This document shows, one piece after another, positions 1-8,190 of a stretch of 64,000 bases of DNA. The translations under genes were made by a program, and so were the position numbers. A model generated the notes under the pieces. The model was given only the letters and a program-made list of their open reading frames with translations, had not been told where the DNA came from and ran no database searches. The DNA comes from Chloroflexota bacterium (lineage in GTDB: Bacteria; Chloroflexota; Anaerolineae; Anaerolineales; Villigracilaceae). Where the stretch lies: assembly GCA_021414245.1 (NCBI GenBank), contig JAIOOU010000004.1:248001-312000 (forward strand), given 5' to 3'. Each line of letters begins with the position of its first letter. Within the stretch, counting starts at the first letter, position 1.

Positions 1-174
1 AAGGGCGAGAAAAATCACCTGTCTCTCGCCGATGCGGATCTGGACTTGAAAGCCTTGTTCAAGGCTCTAAACGATTTTGGCTGTGCCGGACGCATCCTGT
101 GCGAAAGCCCCATTATGGAAGAGGATGCGCTGAATATGAAGAAAGCCTGGATGAAGGTCAGTGGGGAAAAGTAG
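1..174 (+). CDS. AP-endonuclease/xylose-isomerase-like TIM barrel protein, C-terminal fragment
   Basis: Frame 1 is open from the first base to a TAG at 172-174, giving 57 residues that the ORF track does not list because the start lies outside the window. The tail reads like the last strand and helix of the endonuclease IV-type TIM barrel: a hydrophobic strand ending in CESP, then an EEDAL segment and an amphipathic helix. In archaeal/Thermus-type Nfo relatives an ESP..E.DAL motif sits at this point, which suggests a DNA-repair AP endonuclease. The assignment rests on a short tail only, so another member of the sugar isomerase/endonuclease superfamily is possible. Confidence 0.5.
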   Translation, partial: KGEKNHLSLADADLDLKALFKALNDFGCAGRILCESPIMEEDALNMKKAWMKVSGEK

Positions 175-243
175 TAACTACTTTAGTCGTTTTTTTTACG
201 GCAAAGAGCGATTGAAGTCATTACCACAAAAAATGAGGTGTAT

Positions 244-1031
244 GTGAAAAGGTTTTTGCTTTCTTTAATTATTTTGCCGATTTTAATTCTCGCCGCTTGT
301 GCGCCCGCGACAATTAAGCCAAGTGAAACGCCCAGTCCCAGCCCAACTGATGCTCCGACCACCACCCCAAGCGCATCACCAACTCCACTAAAAGCATATT
401 CTGAAGAACAACTTTTTCAGATGGCAGATGATGAGAAGCTTTCTAAAGCACCTCAAATTGAAGATTTAGTAAAAAGCAATGTAAGTACAGTTAGAAACAA
501 TTTGGTTATCTATCGTAATATAACTGGGGACGCTATAAAAGTATATGATCTAACTATAGGAAAGGAACTGACGCTACAAGAAACTGGGATTATTGAGCTT
601 GCATTAAAGGATGGTGGATCATTTGAAATGTTAAGTTTTCAAACTGCAGAAGATTTGATCGTCTACGCGATTAATGATGGGGTTGTTTGGAAAAACGGTA
701 ATGATAGTGATAGAGTGAGTTACTGGAATCAATATTTTTTCAGGAACTTCAATCCGACAGATCAAGAAAAAGATGTATGCGAAACAGTAAATAACATTCT
801 AGGAATATCGGTATTAAGTTTTAGAAATGTAACGTTGCCAAAACAAAAGAATGTAAGTGAAAGGCAGATTTTTTTGGGATACTTTTGACTCCGGTTTACA
901 ACGAAACGATTGTTGAATATAAAACTCTTGAAGATGTGTTAAAAGTAGTGCATTCAAGTATGAGTCTTGGTGCCTTGTACGGCACTTTGAATAATGTTGA
1001 TGGCTCTCTGCTTGTGTTTCCCGCAGAATAA
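244..1031 (+). pseudogene. AT-rich lipoprotein gene with a frameshift at a T7 run
   Basis: A lipoprotein signal is clear: a GTG start at 244 (GAGG just upstream; the track's GTG at 238 fits less well), K-R, a hydrophobic stretch and the lipobox LAAC, followed by a P/T/S-rich linker. The frame stops at 888, but the next frame continues without a stop to TAA at 1031 and reads as sensible protein (FFGILLTPVYNETIVEY...). The switch falls at a run of seven T at 869-875; an eighth T would rejoin both parts into one protein of about 262 residues. This could be a real frameshift, slippage, or a homopolymer error in the assembly. The gene is visibly more AT-rich than its neighbours, a possible sign of transfer. 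I recognise no domain in the mature part. Confidence 0.6.
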
Positions 1032-1071
1032 ACTCTATGTTGAATTCTTGTGGTTTTCTCATGCTAACAAA

Positions 1072-1174
1072 CTAGAAGCTATCTCAAAAATACCCTTGCT
1101 GGGCAAAAGTCCCAAATTTACAAGGGAAATCCGACAGTTTCAGAGACTTTAACCATTTTTGAGATGACTTCTAG
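1072..1174. mobile_element. MITE-like inverted-repeat element flanked by CTAG
   Basis: Two 20-base arms (1072-1091 and 1155-1174) are inverted copies of each other with a two-base mismatch: CTAGAAG, two variable bases, then ATCTCAAAAAT. They enclose about 63 bases with no ORF. CTAG at both outer ends could be a 4-bp target duplication of the kind made by IS5-type elements, but CTAG is palindromic and may simply belong to the arms. Length (about 103 bp), terminal inverted repeats and lack of coding content fit a MITE. No related IS is present in the window. Confidence 0.5.
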
Positions 1175-1231
1175 TGAATAAAAGAAGAACTTTTTATTGT
1201 AACAATCTTTAGCATTCTGAGTTTAGTGAAA

Positions 1232-1798
1232 TTATAGTTTCGCAGGTAGTCCAAAATCTGAGGGGAGTAGTGAATACATATGTGCGTCGTAAATCTCTTT
1301 TCCAATCACCATCCGATTGAGCAGCAGGCCTTCGTAGTGCGCTCCGGTTTTTTCCGCGACGCGCCTGCTGGCTTCATTTCCTGCGGCGATCACGATCTCT
1401 GCGCGGATCAGCTTTATCCGTTCGAAGGCGAATTTTGCAGCCAGTTTCGCCGCCCTTCCGGCGATCCCTTCGCCGCGCCGTGCGGATCGCACCCAGTATC
1501 CCAGGTTGCAAAAATGATAGACGGGATGCATGTGGCTCAGGCTGCATCCGCCCAGAAACTCGCCTGTCTGCGCATCTGTCACCGCAAAGGCATACATCAC
1601 CCCGCCTGACCATTGTGCCCGGGTCAGTGCGATGAAGTTGCGGGCCACCTCGACGGAATAATCCTCGTTGGCCCACACCATCCAGGGCTTGAGCTCGGGC
1701 AGGGACTGCTGCACGGCTCTGTGCAGTTCATTTTCTTCGCCGAATTCGTACGGCCTGAGGGTGATGGTTTCATCGGTCAATTTCAGGAAAGGGAACAT
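1232..1798 (-). CDS. GNAT family N-acetyltransferase (RimJ/RimL type)
   Basis: This 188-residue protein has the RimJ/RimL-like GNAT pattern: an N-terminal TLRPY strand, a central beta-bulge region (FLGGCSL, GYWV) and the acetyl-CoA pyrophosphate loop RRGEGIAG near residues 109-116, then an AERIKLIR helix and the A..N.ASRRVAEKTGA segment typical of the C-terminal half. The family acetylates amino groups of proteins or small molecules; the substrate cannot be read from sequence. It is the last gene of a minus-strand series and is separated from the response regulator upstream by a probable terminator. Confidence 0.85.
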   Translation of the reverse strand: MFPFLKLTDETITLRPYEFGEENELHRAVQQSLPELKPWMVWANEDYSVEVARNFIALTRAQWSGGVMYAFAVTDAQTGEFLGGCSLSHMHPVYHFCNLGYWVRSARRGEGIAGRAAKLAAKFAFERIKLIRAEIVIAAGNEASRRVAEKTGAHYEGLLLNRMVIGKEIYDAHMYSLLPSDFGLPAKL

Positions 1799-1820
1799 GG
1801 ATGCTCTCTTTTATTTAAAT

Positions 1821-1857
1821 AAAAACAGAGACACGCTTTCACCGAGGTTGCCTCTGT
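1821..1857 (-). terminator. Probable terminator after the NarL-type regulator
   Basis: Read on the minus strand, ACAGAG and CTCTGT form a short stem around a 21-base loop and are followed directly by a T run (A run at 1821-1825 on the plus strand). The stem is short, so termination may be weak. Confidence 0.4.
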
Positions 1858-1890
1858 GCCTGCGGATCCCTGTCATTGGGTGCGAATGGA

Positions 1891-2550
1891 TTACAGGGAA
1901 ATGTATTCTCTTAAGCTGTGCTGCACGGCATACGCAGCGGCTTCCGCGCGATTGTTCACGCTGAGTTTCGAAAGAATGCTCGAAACATAATTGCGGACCG
2001 TGCCTTCGCCGAGGAACAGGCTCTTTGCAATCTCGCGGTTGGTCTTGCCCTCCGAGACCAGCAGCAGCACATGCTTTTCCTGCTGACTCAAATGCGAGAA
2101 GGCGGAGGCTTCCTCTTCCTTTACCGCGCGGCGCACTTCCTGGAAAACGCGCTGGGTGACTGCAGGATCAAGCAGGGCCTCGCCCCGCCCGACGGACTCA
2201 ATGGCCTTTACCAGGTCCTCGCTGCCGATCTGTTTAAGGATGTACCCTGAAGCGCCGGCGCGAATGGCGGAAAATAACATCTCATCCTCGGCATACGAGG
2301 TCAGCATGATGACTTTTGTATTGGGAAACTGGTTGACGATTTGTTCGCAGGCCTCGATTCCGGAGGTGCCGGGCAGGCGAATATCCATCACAACCACATC
2401 CGGCTTGTGCGAGGCCACCTGTTCAAGGGCTTCGCGGGCCGAACCCGCTTCCCCTACAACATCGAATTGGGGGTGTTGCTCAAGTAGGGATTTTAAGCCG
2501 AGGCGCACAACTTCGTGATCGTCTACCAGAATAATTCGTTGTTTTTTCAT
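1891..2550 (-). CDS. NarL/FixJ-family response regulator
   Basis: A 219-residue, two-domain regulator. The N-terminal receiver has the acidic pair in ILVDDHE, the phospho-acceptor Asp in VVVMDIRLP (about residue 54) and the conserved Thr/Lys region (MLTSYAE, ILKQIGS). Residues 150-215 form a LuxR-type helix-turn-helix ([22 protein letters not shown]). Proteins of this class dimerise on phosphorylation by a sensor kinase and bind DNA. No partner kinase is adjacent, so it is an orphan in this window. It follows DinB-like and SDR genes on the same strand and may be co-transcribed with them. Confidence 0.92.
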   Translation of the reverse strand: MKKQRIILVDDHEVVRLGLKSLLEQHPQFDVVGEAGSAREALEQVASHKPDVVVMDIRLPGTSGIEACEQIVNQFPNTKVIMLTSYAEDEMLFSAIRAGASGYILKQIGSEDLVKAIESVGRGEALLDPAVTQRVFQEVRRAVKEEEASAFSHLSQQEKHVLLLVSEGKTNREIAKSLFLGEGTVRNYVSSILSKLSVNNRAEAAAYAVQHSLREYISL

Positions 2551-2600
2551 GCCCTTATTTTACCTCGAAATATGTATAAAACGGGCAAAAATCCCCGGTT

Positions 2601-3062
2601 TTAGGCCTTTTTCAAGGCCAGTAAATGTTCCTCAATATGAGCCAGACTCCGCTCCACCCACAACTGTAAAGTCAGGTCTCCGCCGATCGTTTCGTGCCGG
2701 CTCGGACGGGACCAGGCCGGCCGTGGCAGTTCACGCAAGGTTTTGCACAATTCCGTGCAGTTTTTGGAGAGTTCGTCCAAAATTTTCGCGACCGGCTCGT
2801 TTTTGTCGTAATGAGCCGCCATCCACTCGTCCGCATCAAAACTGCTGAACTCCGGATTCTCCTCATGCAGGGTGCGCTGAATTCGCATTCCATAGACCAG
2901 CTTGTCCACATCCCGGGTGTGTGCCGCGATCTGGTGTACGGTCCACGTTCCGGCAGGAAGCTCATGGGGGTCTTGAATTTCCCTGCAAGCGGCGATAAAT
3001 TCCTCAGTAGCCGTCTCCAGCCTCTCGACCAATTTGACACGGTATTCAAGCAATTCCTTCAT
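2601..3062 (-). CDS. DinB-like/YfiT-type putative metal-dependent protein
   Basis: The 153-residue product is predicted to be a four-helix bundle of the DinB/YfiT superfamily. The usual metal-binding histidines are visible: WTVHQIAAHTRDVD around residues 41-54 and SLAHIEEHL near residue 140. Family members include thiol-dependent S-transferases and many proteins of unknown role. The start codon overlaps the stop of the upstream SDR gene (ATGA, 3059-3062), so the two are translationally coupled. The specific reaction is unknown. Confidence 0.7.
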   Translation of the reverse strand: MKELLEYRVKLVERLETATEEFIAACREIQDPHELPAGTWTVHQIAAHTRDVDKLVYGMRIQRTLHEENPEFSSFDADEWMAAHYDKNEPVAKILDELSKNCTELCKTLRELPRPAWSRPSRHETIGGDLTLQLWVERSLAHIEEHLLALKKA

Positions 3063-3661
3063 TTTGATTTCTCCAGGATCGACATGACTTCCTTGACGAC
3101 CTCCGCTGAATTCTGCACGGCATATACCCGGACCCCGTGCGGACTTAATTCCCGATCAGCCTGACGGGATAACTCTGCCAGGCCGGCTTTGGCGGCCAGA
3201 TAAGCCCCCGCATCCCTCCCGGACCCGGCGTCTGCTCCGCTCACGATATTGAGGATCGTCCCGTGACCATTTTCCCGCATTACCCGCCCCACGGACTGGA
3301 TCATCAAAAAAGCGCCGGTCAGATTGACATCCAGGGTGCGGTGCCAATCCCATTCATCCATGTTGAGCAGCGGGGCATGCGGCTCAACCGCTGCATGATA
3401 GACCAGGATATCCACCCGGCCCAATTCATCTTCCACGCCTTTTACAAGATACTGTACACCCACTTTTTTTGCGATATCCTCAATATAAGCCCTGGCTCTG
3501 CCGCCGGAGGTCGTGATCCCGGCCACCACTTCCTCCACATTGTTTGGAGAAATGTCATTGGCTGCGACAATGGCTCCGCGGTCTGCAAAGGCCAGCGCAA
3601 GCGCCCGGCCCGCCCCCTTGCCTGCGCCAGTGATCAATATAACCTTGTCCTTTAAATTCAT
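3059..3661 (-). CDS. Short-chain dehydrogenase/reductase, short form
   Basis: A Rossmann-fold SDR with the TGAGKGAGRA cofactor loop at residues 11-20, NAD(P) strand IVAAND, a catalytic Ser in NIVSG and the YLAAK motif (Y...K). I chose the ATG at 3661 instead of the track's 3688 because AGGTGA lies seven bases upstream and the protein then begins directly with the first beta strand. At about 200 residues it is 40-50 shorter than usual: the chain ends soon after the strand that normally carries the PG motif, so the substrate-binding C-terminal region is nearly absent. The NNAG-type motif is changed to YHAAVE. Substrate unknown; it may be active on small substrates or may be decayed. Confidence 0.8.
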   Translation of the reverse strand: MNLKDKVILITGAGKGAGRALALAFADRGAIVAANDISPNNVEEVVAGITTSGGRARAYIEDIAKKVGVQYLVKGVEDELGRVDILVYHAAVEPHAPLLNMDEWDWHRTLDVNLTGAFLMIQSVGRVMRENGHGTILNIVSGADAGSGRDAGAYLAAKAGLAELSRQADRELSPHGVRVYAVQNSAEVVKEVMSILEKSK

Positions 3662-3678
3662 TATTTTCACCTGAAGGG

Positions 3679-4404
3679 TTACTGACAAAATGGAATGGTA
3701 TCAGAGTTCTCGTTGGCGTTCAAAGGCAGCCCAAAATAGGGCGAGGGATCATAGGTATTTTGAATCTCCAGCTCGTTTTTGAAGTTTCCGGTGCCGTCGT
3801 CCTTCACGACTGAAACATGCAGGTGGACTCCAACCGGGTTGTTTGGGTCGCCCGAGTAATTTCCCTGATAGCCAAGCAGGGTTCCGGCTTCCACATACAG
3901 CTCCCGTGTGCCTTTTGGAAAGTCGGGCGAGACAAAGGAATTGCCCTGCGGGTCGGCCATGTGGGTATAGTACACCCAAATCTGCCGGCCCGGCTGCAGG
4001 GGGTCATCCGGCACACGGATGATGACCGTGGACGTCCAGTCCGATTGCCGGGTGAGATAGCCCGGGTAGGCGGCAGTGACCGGGGTGAGACCGGCCTCCG
4101 TCCCGGCGAAAATATCGATTCCGGCATGGCGGTGACCGGGTTGGAATGAATCGTCCCAGATAAACCCGATCAATCCATCGGTTGGAAAAATGAATGGGGC
4201 ATTTTCACAGCGCGTGCCGGCTGTCATTCTGAATTCAGCAAGAGAGGACTGGTCATGGAACCAGGCATATATTTTCTCAGTCCTTGGCGACGAAGGTCGC
4301 CTGAGCCGGAAATAATAAATATAGGCTCCGGCAGTCGCGACGGCCACAAGCAGGGCAAGAGTGAGGAATTTTTTATGCATGGGATAATTATACTTGTCTG
4401 ACAT
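3679..4404 (-). CDS. M23-family (LytM-type) metallopeptidase, membrane anchored
   Basis: A 241-residue protein with one N-terminal hydrophobic segment (about residues 12-28) that is a signal anchor. The LytM/M23 zinc site is complete: HAGIDI supplies His and Asp, and HLHVSV supplies the HxH pair; a further YTHM motif fits the catalytic His. Such enzymes cut peptide bridges in peptidoglycan or other Gly-rich peptides outside the cell. An in-frame ATG at 4380 is an alternative start; neither has a strong ribosome site, though AGGT precedes 4404. It ends 17 bases before the SDR gene and may head the minus-strand operon. Confidence 0.8.
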   Translation of the reverse strand: MSDKYNYPMHKKFLTLALLVAVATAGAYIYYFRLRRPSSPRTEKIYAWFHDQSSLAEFRMTAGTRCENAPFIFPTDGLIGFIWDDSFQPGHRHAGIDIFAGTEAGLTPVTAAYPGYLTRQSDWTSTVIIRVPDDPLQPGRQIWVYYTHMADPQGNSFVSPDFPKGTRELYVEAGTLLGYQGNYSGDPNNPVGVHLHVSVVKDDGTGNFKNELEIQNTYDPSPYFGLPLNANENSDTIPFCQ

Positions 4405-4438
4405 CTACCTGGATGAACGTGGGAATTCAAAAACCCTC

Positions 4439-4467
4439 TTGTGTTTTGTTTGGAATTATTGTATTCT
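4439..4467 (+). promoter_or_regulatory. Candidate promoter of the riboswitch-M6 protease unit
   Basis: TTGTGT (4439-4444) and TATTCT (4462-4467) are spaced by 17 bases and sit just upstream of the riboswitch aptamer. The match to the consensus is only moderate, so the call depends mainly on position. Confidence 0.3.
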
Positions 4468-4483
4468 TAATCAGGTTTTCCGA

Positions 4484-4571
4484 AAACTCGATAATGGCAA
4501 ACCCATCGTGAGGTGGGGGCGCAAAGTCATGGGTCTGTGCATGCCCTCGCATCAGATCGCCAGGCTGCCGA
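4484..4571 (+). promoter_or_regulatory. Cyclic di-GMP-I (GEMM) riboswitch aptamer
   Basis: The GEMM-I core is present in order: GGCAAACC at 4496-4503, a stem CCCATC/GGTGGG closed by a GTGA (GNRA) tetraloop, GCGCAAAG close to the consensus ACGCAAAGC, a second arm with GGGTCTG pairing around TGC...GCA to CAGATCGCC, and the closing CTGCCG that pairs with GGCA to make P1. This class binds cyclic di-GMP. The aptamer ends inside the left arm of a terminator, so ligand-stabilised P1 should block the terminator and permit expression (an ON switch). The gene controlled is the secreted M6 protease 130 bases downstream; extracellular enzymes and adhesins are common targets of this class. Confidence 0.85.
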
Positions 4572-4597
4572 AGGTGATTTTACCTCGGCAGTTTTTT
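4565..4597 (+). terminator. Riboswitch expression-platform terminator
   Basis: CTGCCGAAGGT and ACCTCGGCAG form a ten-pair stem with one bulged A and a GATTTT loop, followed by six T at 4592-4597. The left arm shares CTGCCG with P1 of the cyclic di-GMP aptamer, so the two folds exclude each other. The right arm can also pair with AACTGCC...CGAGG at 4602-4616, a further alternative fold once transcription has passed. Confidence 0.85.
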
Positions 4598-4700
4598 GTT
4601 TAACTGCCAGGCGAGGAGGTGTCAGGACGGATTACAACATCATCGTTGCACGTACCGGTTTGCAAGCTAGATCATCCAATTACTGTGAGGAGAATGATTT

Positions 4701-6986
4701 ATGAAAGCAAAATGGTTTGGTTCGATTTTGATCGTGATAATGTTTGTGATGAGTTTTGTGCCGGCGGCTGCCGCGGCACCGGCTTTCGATGGCGGCGATG
4801 AAAATATTGGTGCAAATACCGATACCCCGTCTTTCCCGCAGGGCGATGAACAATCTGCTGCCCGATCCATTGGGTTTGAAGCCAAGATAAACGGCAAGAC
4901 CAGCGGAAACACTCATCAAGTGGCCAAGGGTCAGTACGTTGAATTGGCTCGTCAAGGCGAAGACAAAATCTGGACCATCATCGGTGAATTTAGCAATACG
5001 ATTCACCCCGCCTACGGCGGCACAGCAGGACCTTTGCACAATCAACTGCCTATGCCAAATCGCGCCGTGGATAATACTTCGATCTGGTCCCCTGATTTCA
5101 GCAAGGCCTATTATGAAAACCTGTTATTTTCAGAAGCACCGGGTGCCGTATCGATGCGTAACTTCTACATTGAGCAGTCATCCAACCGCTATACCGTGAA
5201 CGGCGAAGTTACCGATTGGGTAACAGTTCCTTATAATGAGGCCCGCTACGGTTCCAACTATTGCGGTGGCATTGTCTGTGCCACGACCTGGCGTTTCGTA
5301 AATGATTCAGCTGATGTATGGTACGCAAATCAGATCGCGGCAGGCAAGACTGCTGCCCAAATCGATGCCTACCTGGCTCAATTTGATGTGTGGGATCGTT
5401 ATGACATTGACGGTGACGGGAATTTCAATGAGCCAGATGGCTACATTGATCATTTTCAAGCTGTTCATGCAGGTGAAGGCGAGGAAACAGGTGGCGGCGC
5501 GCAAGGCACGGATGCCATTTGGAGCCATCGTTGGTATGCCTGGTATACCGCAGCTGGTCCTGATGGCGCCGGCCCGAGCAATTTTGGCGGCACACGTATC
5601 GGTAATTCCAGCTACTGGATCGGTGATTACACCGTTGAGCCTGAGAACGGTGGTGTAGGTGTCTTCTCGCATGAGTTCGGTCACGACCTCGGTTTGCCCG
5701 ATCTGTATGATACCTCCGGTAACACAGGCGGTGCTGAGAACTCAACTGGATTCTGGACGCTATATTCACAGGGTTCTTATGGCAGCACCGGCCTTCCTGC
5801 AGATGGTATCGGTTCCAAGCCGATTCCCATGAGCGCTTATGAGAAGATTTTCCTTGGTTGGTCAAATTATGAGGTTGTTGGATTTGGTCAGCAGGCTTCT
5901 CTTAAACTTGGTCCTGCCAACTACAATACCAAACAGGCGCAACAACTTGTTGTGTTACTGCCAGACAAGCAGCTTGATACCTTCATTGGCGACCCATATG
6001 CGGGTGGTTACTTCTACCATTCCGGCTCCGGCAATGATCTCGACAATAAGATGACACGCAGTGTGACCTTGCCGGCCGGTTCAGTCGCATTCTCGGCCAA
6101 GGTGAGATATGACATAGAACTTGACTGGGATTATGCCTACCTGACCATCAATGGAACTCCGGTAGCGACAAATCTTTCTAGCGCTACCAACCCGAATAGT
6201 CAAAACTTTGGCGAGGGTATCACCGGCTCCTCTGGCGGTGCGTGGGTCGATCTAACCGCTGACCTTTCAGCTTATGCCGGTCAAACTGTTGACCTCGGTT
6301 TCCGCTATTGGACTGATGGCGCGGTTGCCGAAGCCGGCTTCGGCGTGGATGAGATTTCAATCACCGGCCTGCCAACGGATGACGGAGAGACAGAGCCGGG
6401 TTGGGCCTATGCCGGTTTCAGCCGCACCACCGGCACGGTGACACAGTCTTTCTTCAATGCATACTTTGCTGAATTTCGCACATACCTGGGCTATGATAAC
6501 GGTCTGCTCACCGGCCCTTACAATTTTGGCTTCCTCAATACCAAGCCCGACTGGGTTGAGCACTTCCCATATCAAGATGGGCTGCTGGTCTGGTATTACG
6601 ACACTTCCTTCGCTGATAATAATGTCGGCGACAATTGTCTCAGCGGCCGCTGCGGCGGTTTGTTCCTGCCGGTTGATGCACATCCTGATTTGTTGATGCG
6701 CCCCAATGGCACGGTCTGGCGCCCACGGGTTCAAGCATACGATTCGACCTTCGGCTTGGATAAGACAGATAGGATCTTCCTGAGCATCAATGGTGTTGGT
6801 CAGTGGTATGGTGGCTTGCCAGCCAACAAGGTCTTTGATGACACTCAAAGCTATTGGGTTGCCCCGAACCCCGCCATTGGCAACTTTGGTTGGGCTAGTG
6901 TCCCCTTGCCCGGCACCGGAACCACGATCCGTGTGGTAAGTGTTTCGGCGCAGGGCACATTTATGCAGGTGCAAGTCAACAAGTAA
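4701..6986 (+). CDS. Secreted M6-family (immune inhibitor A-like) zinc metalloprotease
   Basis: The 761-residue protein starts with a Sec signal peptide (MKAKWFGS, hydrophobic core, cleavage after an Ala cluster near residue 26). The catalytic site HEFGHDLGLPDLYD is the M6 form of HExxHxxGxxD, near residues 325-338. A beta-rich lectin/MAM-like region inserted at about 440-560 and the remaining C-terminal part match immune inhibitor A-type proteases. It acts outside the cell on proteins. GAGGAG lies eight bases before the ATG. Its leader carries a cyclic di-GMP riboswitch and a terminator follows, so it is a single-gene unit tied to cyclic di-GMP level. Confidence 0.9.
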   Translation: MKAKWFGSILIVIMFVMSFVPAAAAAPAFDGGDENIGANTDTPSFPQGDEQSAARSIGFEAKINGKTSGNTHQVAKGQYVELARQGEDKIWTIIGEFSNTIHPAYGGTAGPLHNQLPMPNRAVDNTSIWSPDFSKAYYENLLFSEAPGAVSMRNFYIEQSSNRYTVNGEVTDWVTVPYNEARYGSNYCGGIVCATTWRFVNDSADVWYANQIAAGKTAAQIDAYLAQFDVWDRYDIDGDGNFNEPDGYIDHFQAVHAGEGEETGGGAQGTDAIWSHRWYAWYTAAGPDGAGPSNFGGTRIGNSSYWIGDYTVEPENGGVGVFSHEFGHDLGLPDLYDTSGNTGGAENSTGFWTLYSQGSYGSTGLPADGIGSKPIPMSAYEKIFLGWSNYEVVGFGQQASLKLGPANYNTKQAQQLVVLLPDKQLDTFIGDPYAGGYFYHSGSGNDLDNKMTRSVTLPAGSVAFSAKVRYDIELDWDYAYLTINGTPVATNLSSATNPNSQNFGEGITGSSGGAWVDLTADLSAYAGQTVDLGFRYWTDGAVAEAGFGVDEISITGLPTDDGETEPGWAYAGFSRTTGTVTQSFFNAYFAEFRTYLGYDNGLLTGPYNFGFLNTKPDWVEHFPYQDGLLVWYYDTSFADNNVGDNCLSGRCGGLFLPVDAHPDLLMRPNGTVWRPRVQAYDSTFGLDKTDRIFLSINGVGQWYGGLPANKVFDDTQSYWVAPNPAIGNFGWASVPLPGTGTTIRVVSVSAQGTFMQVQVNK

Positions 6987-7017
6987 CTTAATAAATCCCT
7001 GTTTTACCCTGTAGAAA

Positions 7018-7050
7018 GAGAGCCCGCCATCAAGGCGGGCTCTCCCTTTT
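7018..7050 (+). terminator. Rho-independent terminator after the M6 protease
   Basis: An 11-bp perfect GC-rich stem (GAGAGCCCGCC / GGCGGGCTCTC) with the loop ATCAA is followed by CCTTTT. Confidence 0.9.
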
Positions 7051-7054
7051 ATGA

Positions 7055-7501
7055 TTATGGAGGCAGGAAGATTTCATGAGGAGGACGTATATCGCACAAG
7101 ACAACCCGCTCCGAATCATCTGTGTGATAGGAAAATGTCTGTCCCATTGTCTCCAGTAATATTTGAAAACCCGGCGTGACCACTTGAGCATATACAATTC
7201 CTTCTTGCGGGCACCCCAAACTGGTATCTGGCCAGGCCATGGCTACCATCTCAGCAAGATGGATTTTATTTTCGCTAATCTTTAATTTTCCAGCCAGGGA
7301 AAGTTTGGCAAGTTGTATCATTTTTTGAGCCTGCAGATCCGGATTTATGACAGGATCATACATTTCATCACCTTCGTTGTTTTCAGCGGGCAGTGAAGTG
7401 GATATCGGGAAAGTTGGGCTTGCTCCGGCAAATGCATCAGGCTGGCAGCCGGTGATGAAAAGAAGGCAAGGTAAAACAAGAAAGCCGGATATATTTCTCA
7501 T
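7055..7501 (-). CDS. Lipoprotein of unknown function
   Basis: A 148-residue lipoprotein with lipobox ITGC at residues 16-19 and AGGAG eight bases before the start. The C-terminal half has the pattern W.D.SLGCP..G..YAQVVTPG..I.LE..G..F.YHTD....V.C, which I have seen in conserved hypothetical proteins of Chloroflexi and cyanobacteria. The two Cys of the domain may form a disulfide. No enzymatic motif is visible; it is probably surface-exposed. It is convergent with the M6 protease gene. Confidence 0.75.
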   Translation of the reverse strand: MRNISGFLVLPCLLFITGCQPDAFAGASPTFPISTSLPAENNEGDEMYDPVINPDLQAQKMIQLAKLSLAGKLKISENKIHLAEMVAMAWPDTSLGCPQEGIVYAQVVTPGFQILLETMGQTFSYHTDDSERVVLCDIRPPHEIFLPP

Positions 7502-7653
7502 GCTGTCAACTCCTGTTGATAAGTATAAGACGTTTGACGCCCATGAAAAGTTCGATTTTTCTAACAGTCTTTCAATCTTTCGCAGATATTTTTCTTATAT
7601 GCCCCAGTTAAGATAGTAAAAATGAAAAATCAATATCAAGGAGAAAATAGAAA

Positions 7654-8037
7654 ATGACCCTCTATGTCCAACCCTATCAACTTCGCCGCATGACCCGCCG
7701 CTGGAATGAACAACCCCGGGAGCAGACATTGCGCGTAAATATCCGTGAGCACGAGGATGCCTATGAGCTTAAGGCCCTGGTGCCCGGTCTGCAGGCCGAG
7801 GACTTGAACATTCAAGTCCTGGAAAATGTGGTCAGCATTGAAGGTGAGTACCGGTCCGAAGATTCGGAATTCCTGTTGAACGAGCTTCCGGGCGGCTCCT
7901 TCAGCCGCACCCTGCGCATGCCAGTGGGCTTGCAGGCGGACAAGGTCGAAGCGAAGATCGTCGACGGGGTGCTTACCCTGACTCTGCCCAAGGCTGAGTC
8001 AGCCCGGCCGAAGAAGATCAAGATCGCCGTTCATTAA
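7654..8037 (+). CDS. Small heat-shock protein, Hsp20/alpha-crystallin family
   Basis: The 127-residue protein has a short N-terminal arm and then the alpha-crystallin domain: LRVNIREHEDAYELKALVPGL, a beta-sandwich core with VVSIEGEY, a SFSRTLRMP strand and the closing VDGVLTLTLPKAE. The C-terminal tail ends KKIKIAVH, containing the I-x-I/V anchoring motif. Such chaperones hold unfolded proteins in large oligomers. GGAG lies about ten bases before the ATG. No CIRCE element was seen upstream. Confidence 0.95.
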   Translation: MTLYVQPYQLRRMTRRWNEQPREQTLRVNIREHEDAYELKALVPGLQAEDLNIQVLENVVSIEGEYRSEDSEFLLNELPGGSFSRTLRMPVGLQADKVEAKIVDGVLTLTLPKAESARPKKIKIAVH

Positions 8038-8050
8038 GAGGCGGTTTATA

Positions 8051-8089
8051 TCAAAAAGAGGAGCGCCTGTAAAACGTTCCTCTTTTTGA
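8051..8089. terminator. Perfect inverted repeat after the hsp20 gene
   Basis: TCAAAAAGAGGA (8051-8062) and its exact complement (8078-8089) bracket a 15-base loop; the right arm contains five T. It sits 13 bases after the hsp20 stop and probably terminates the transcript in both directions. Confidence 0.6.
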
Positions 8090-8154
8090 TTCGATGGCAG
8101 GTACCGGTGGGATGTGGTATCTTTTATCCAGCCTGCCTTTGTGAGAGGAGGCAG

Positions 8155-8160
8155 TATAAT
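8155..8160 (+). promoter_or_regulatory. Consensus -10 box of the BMP-type lipoprotein gene
   Basis: TATAAT lies 30 bases before the TTG start at 8191. No convincing -35 hexamer is visible at the right distance. Confidence 0.4.
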
Positions 8161-8190
8161 TCCGCCATTCTTAATTTTTGGAGTAGTCCC

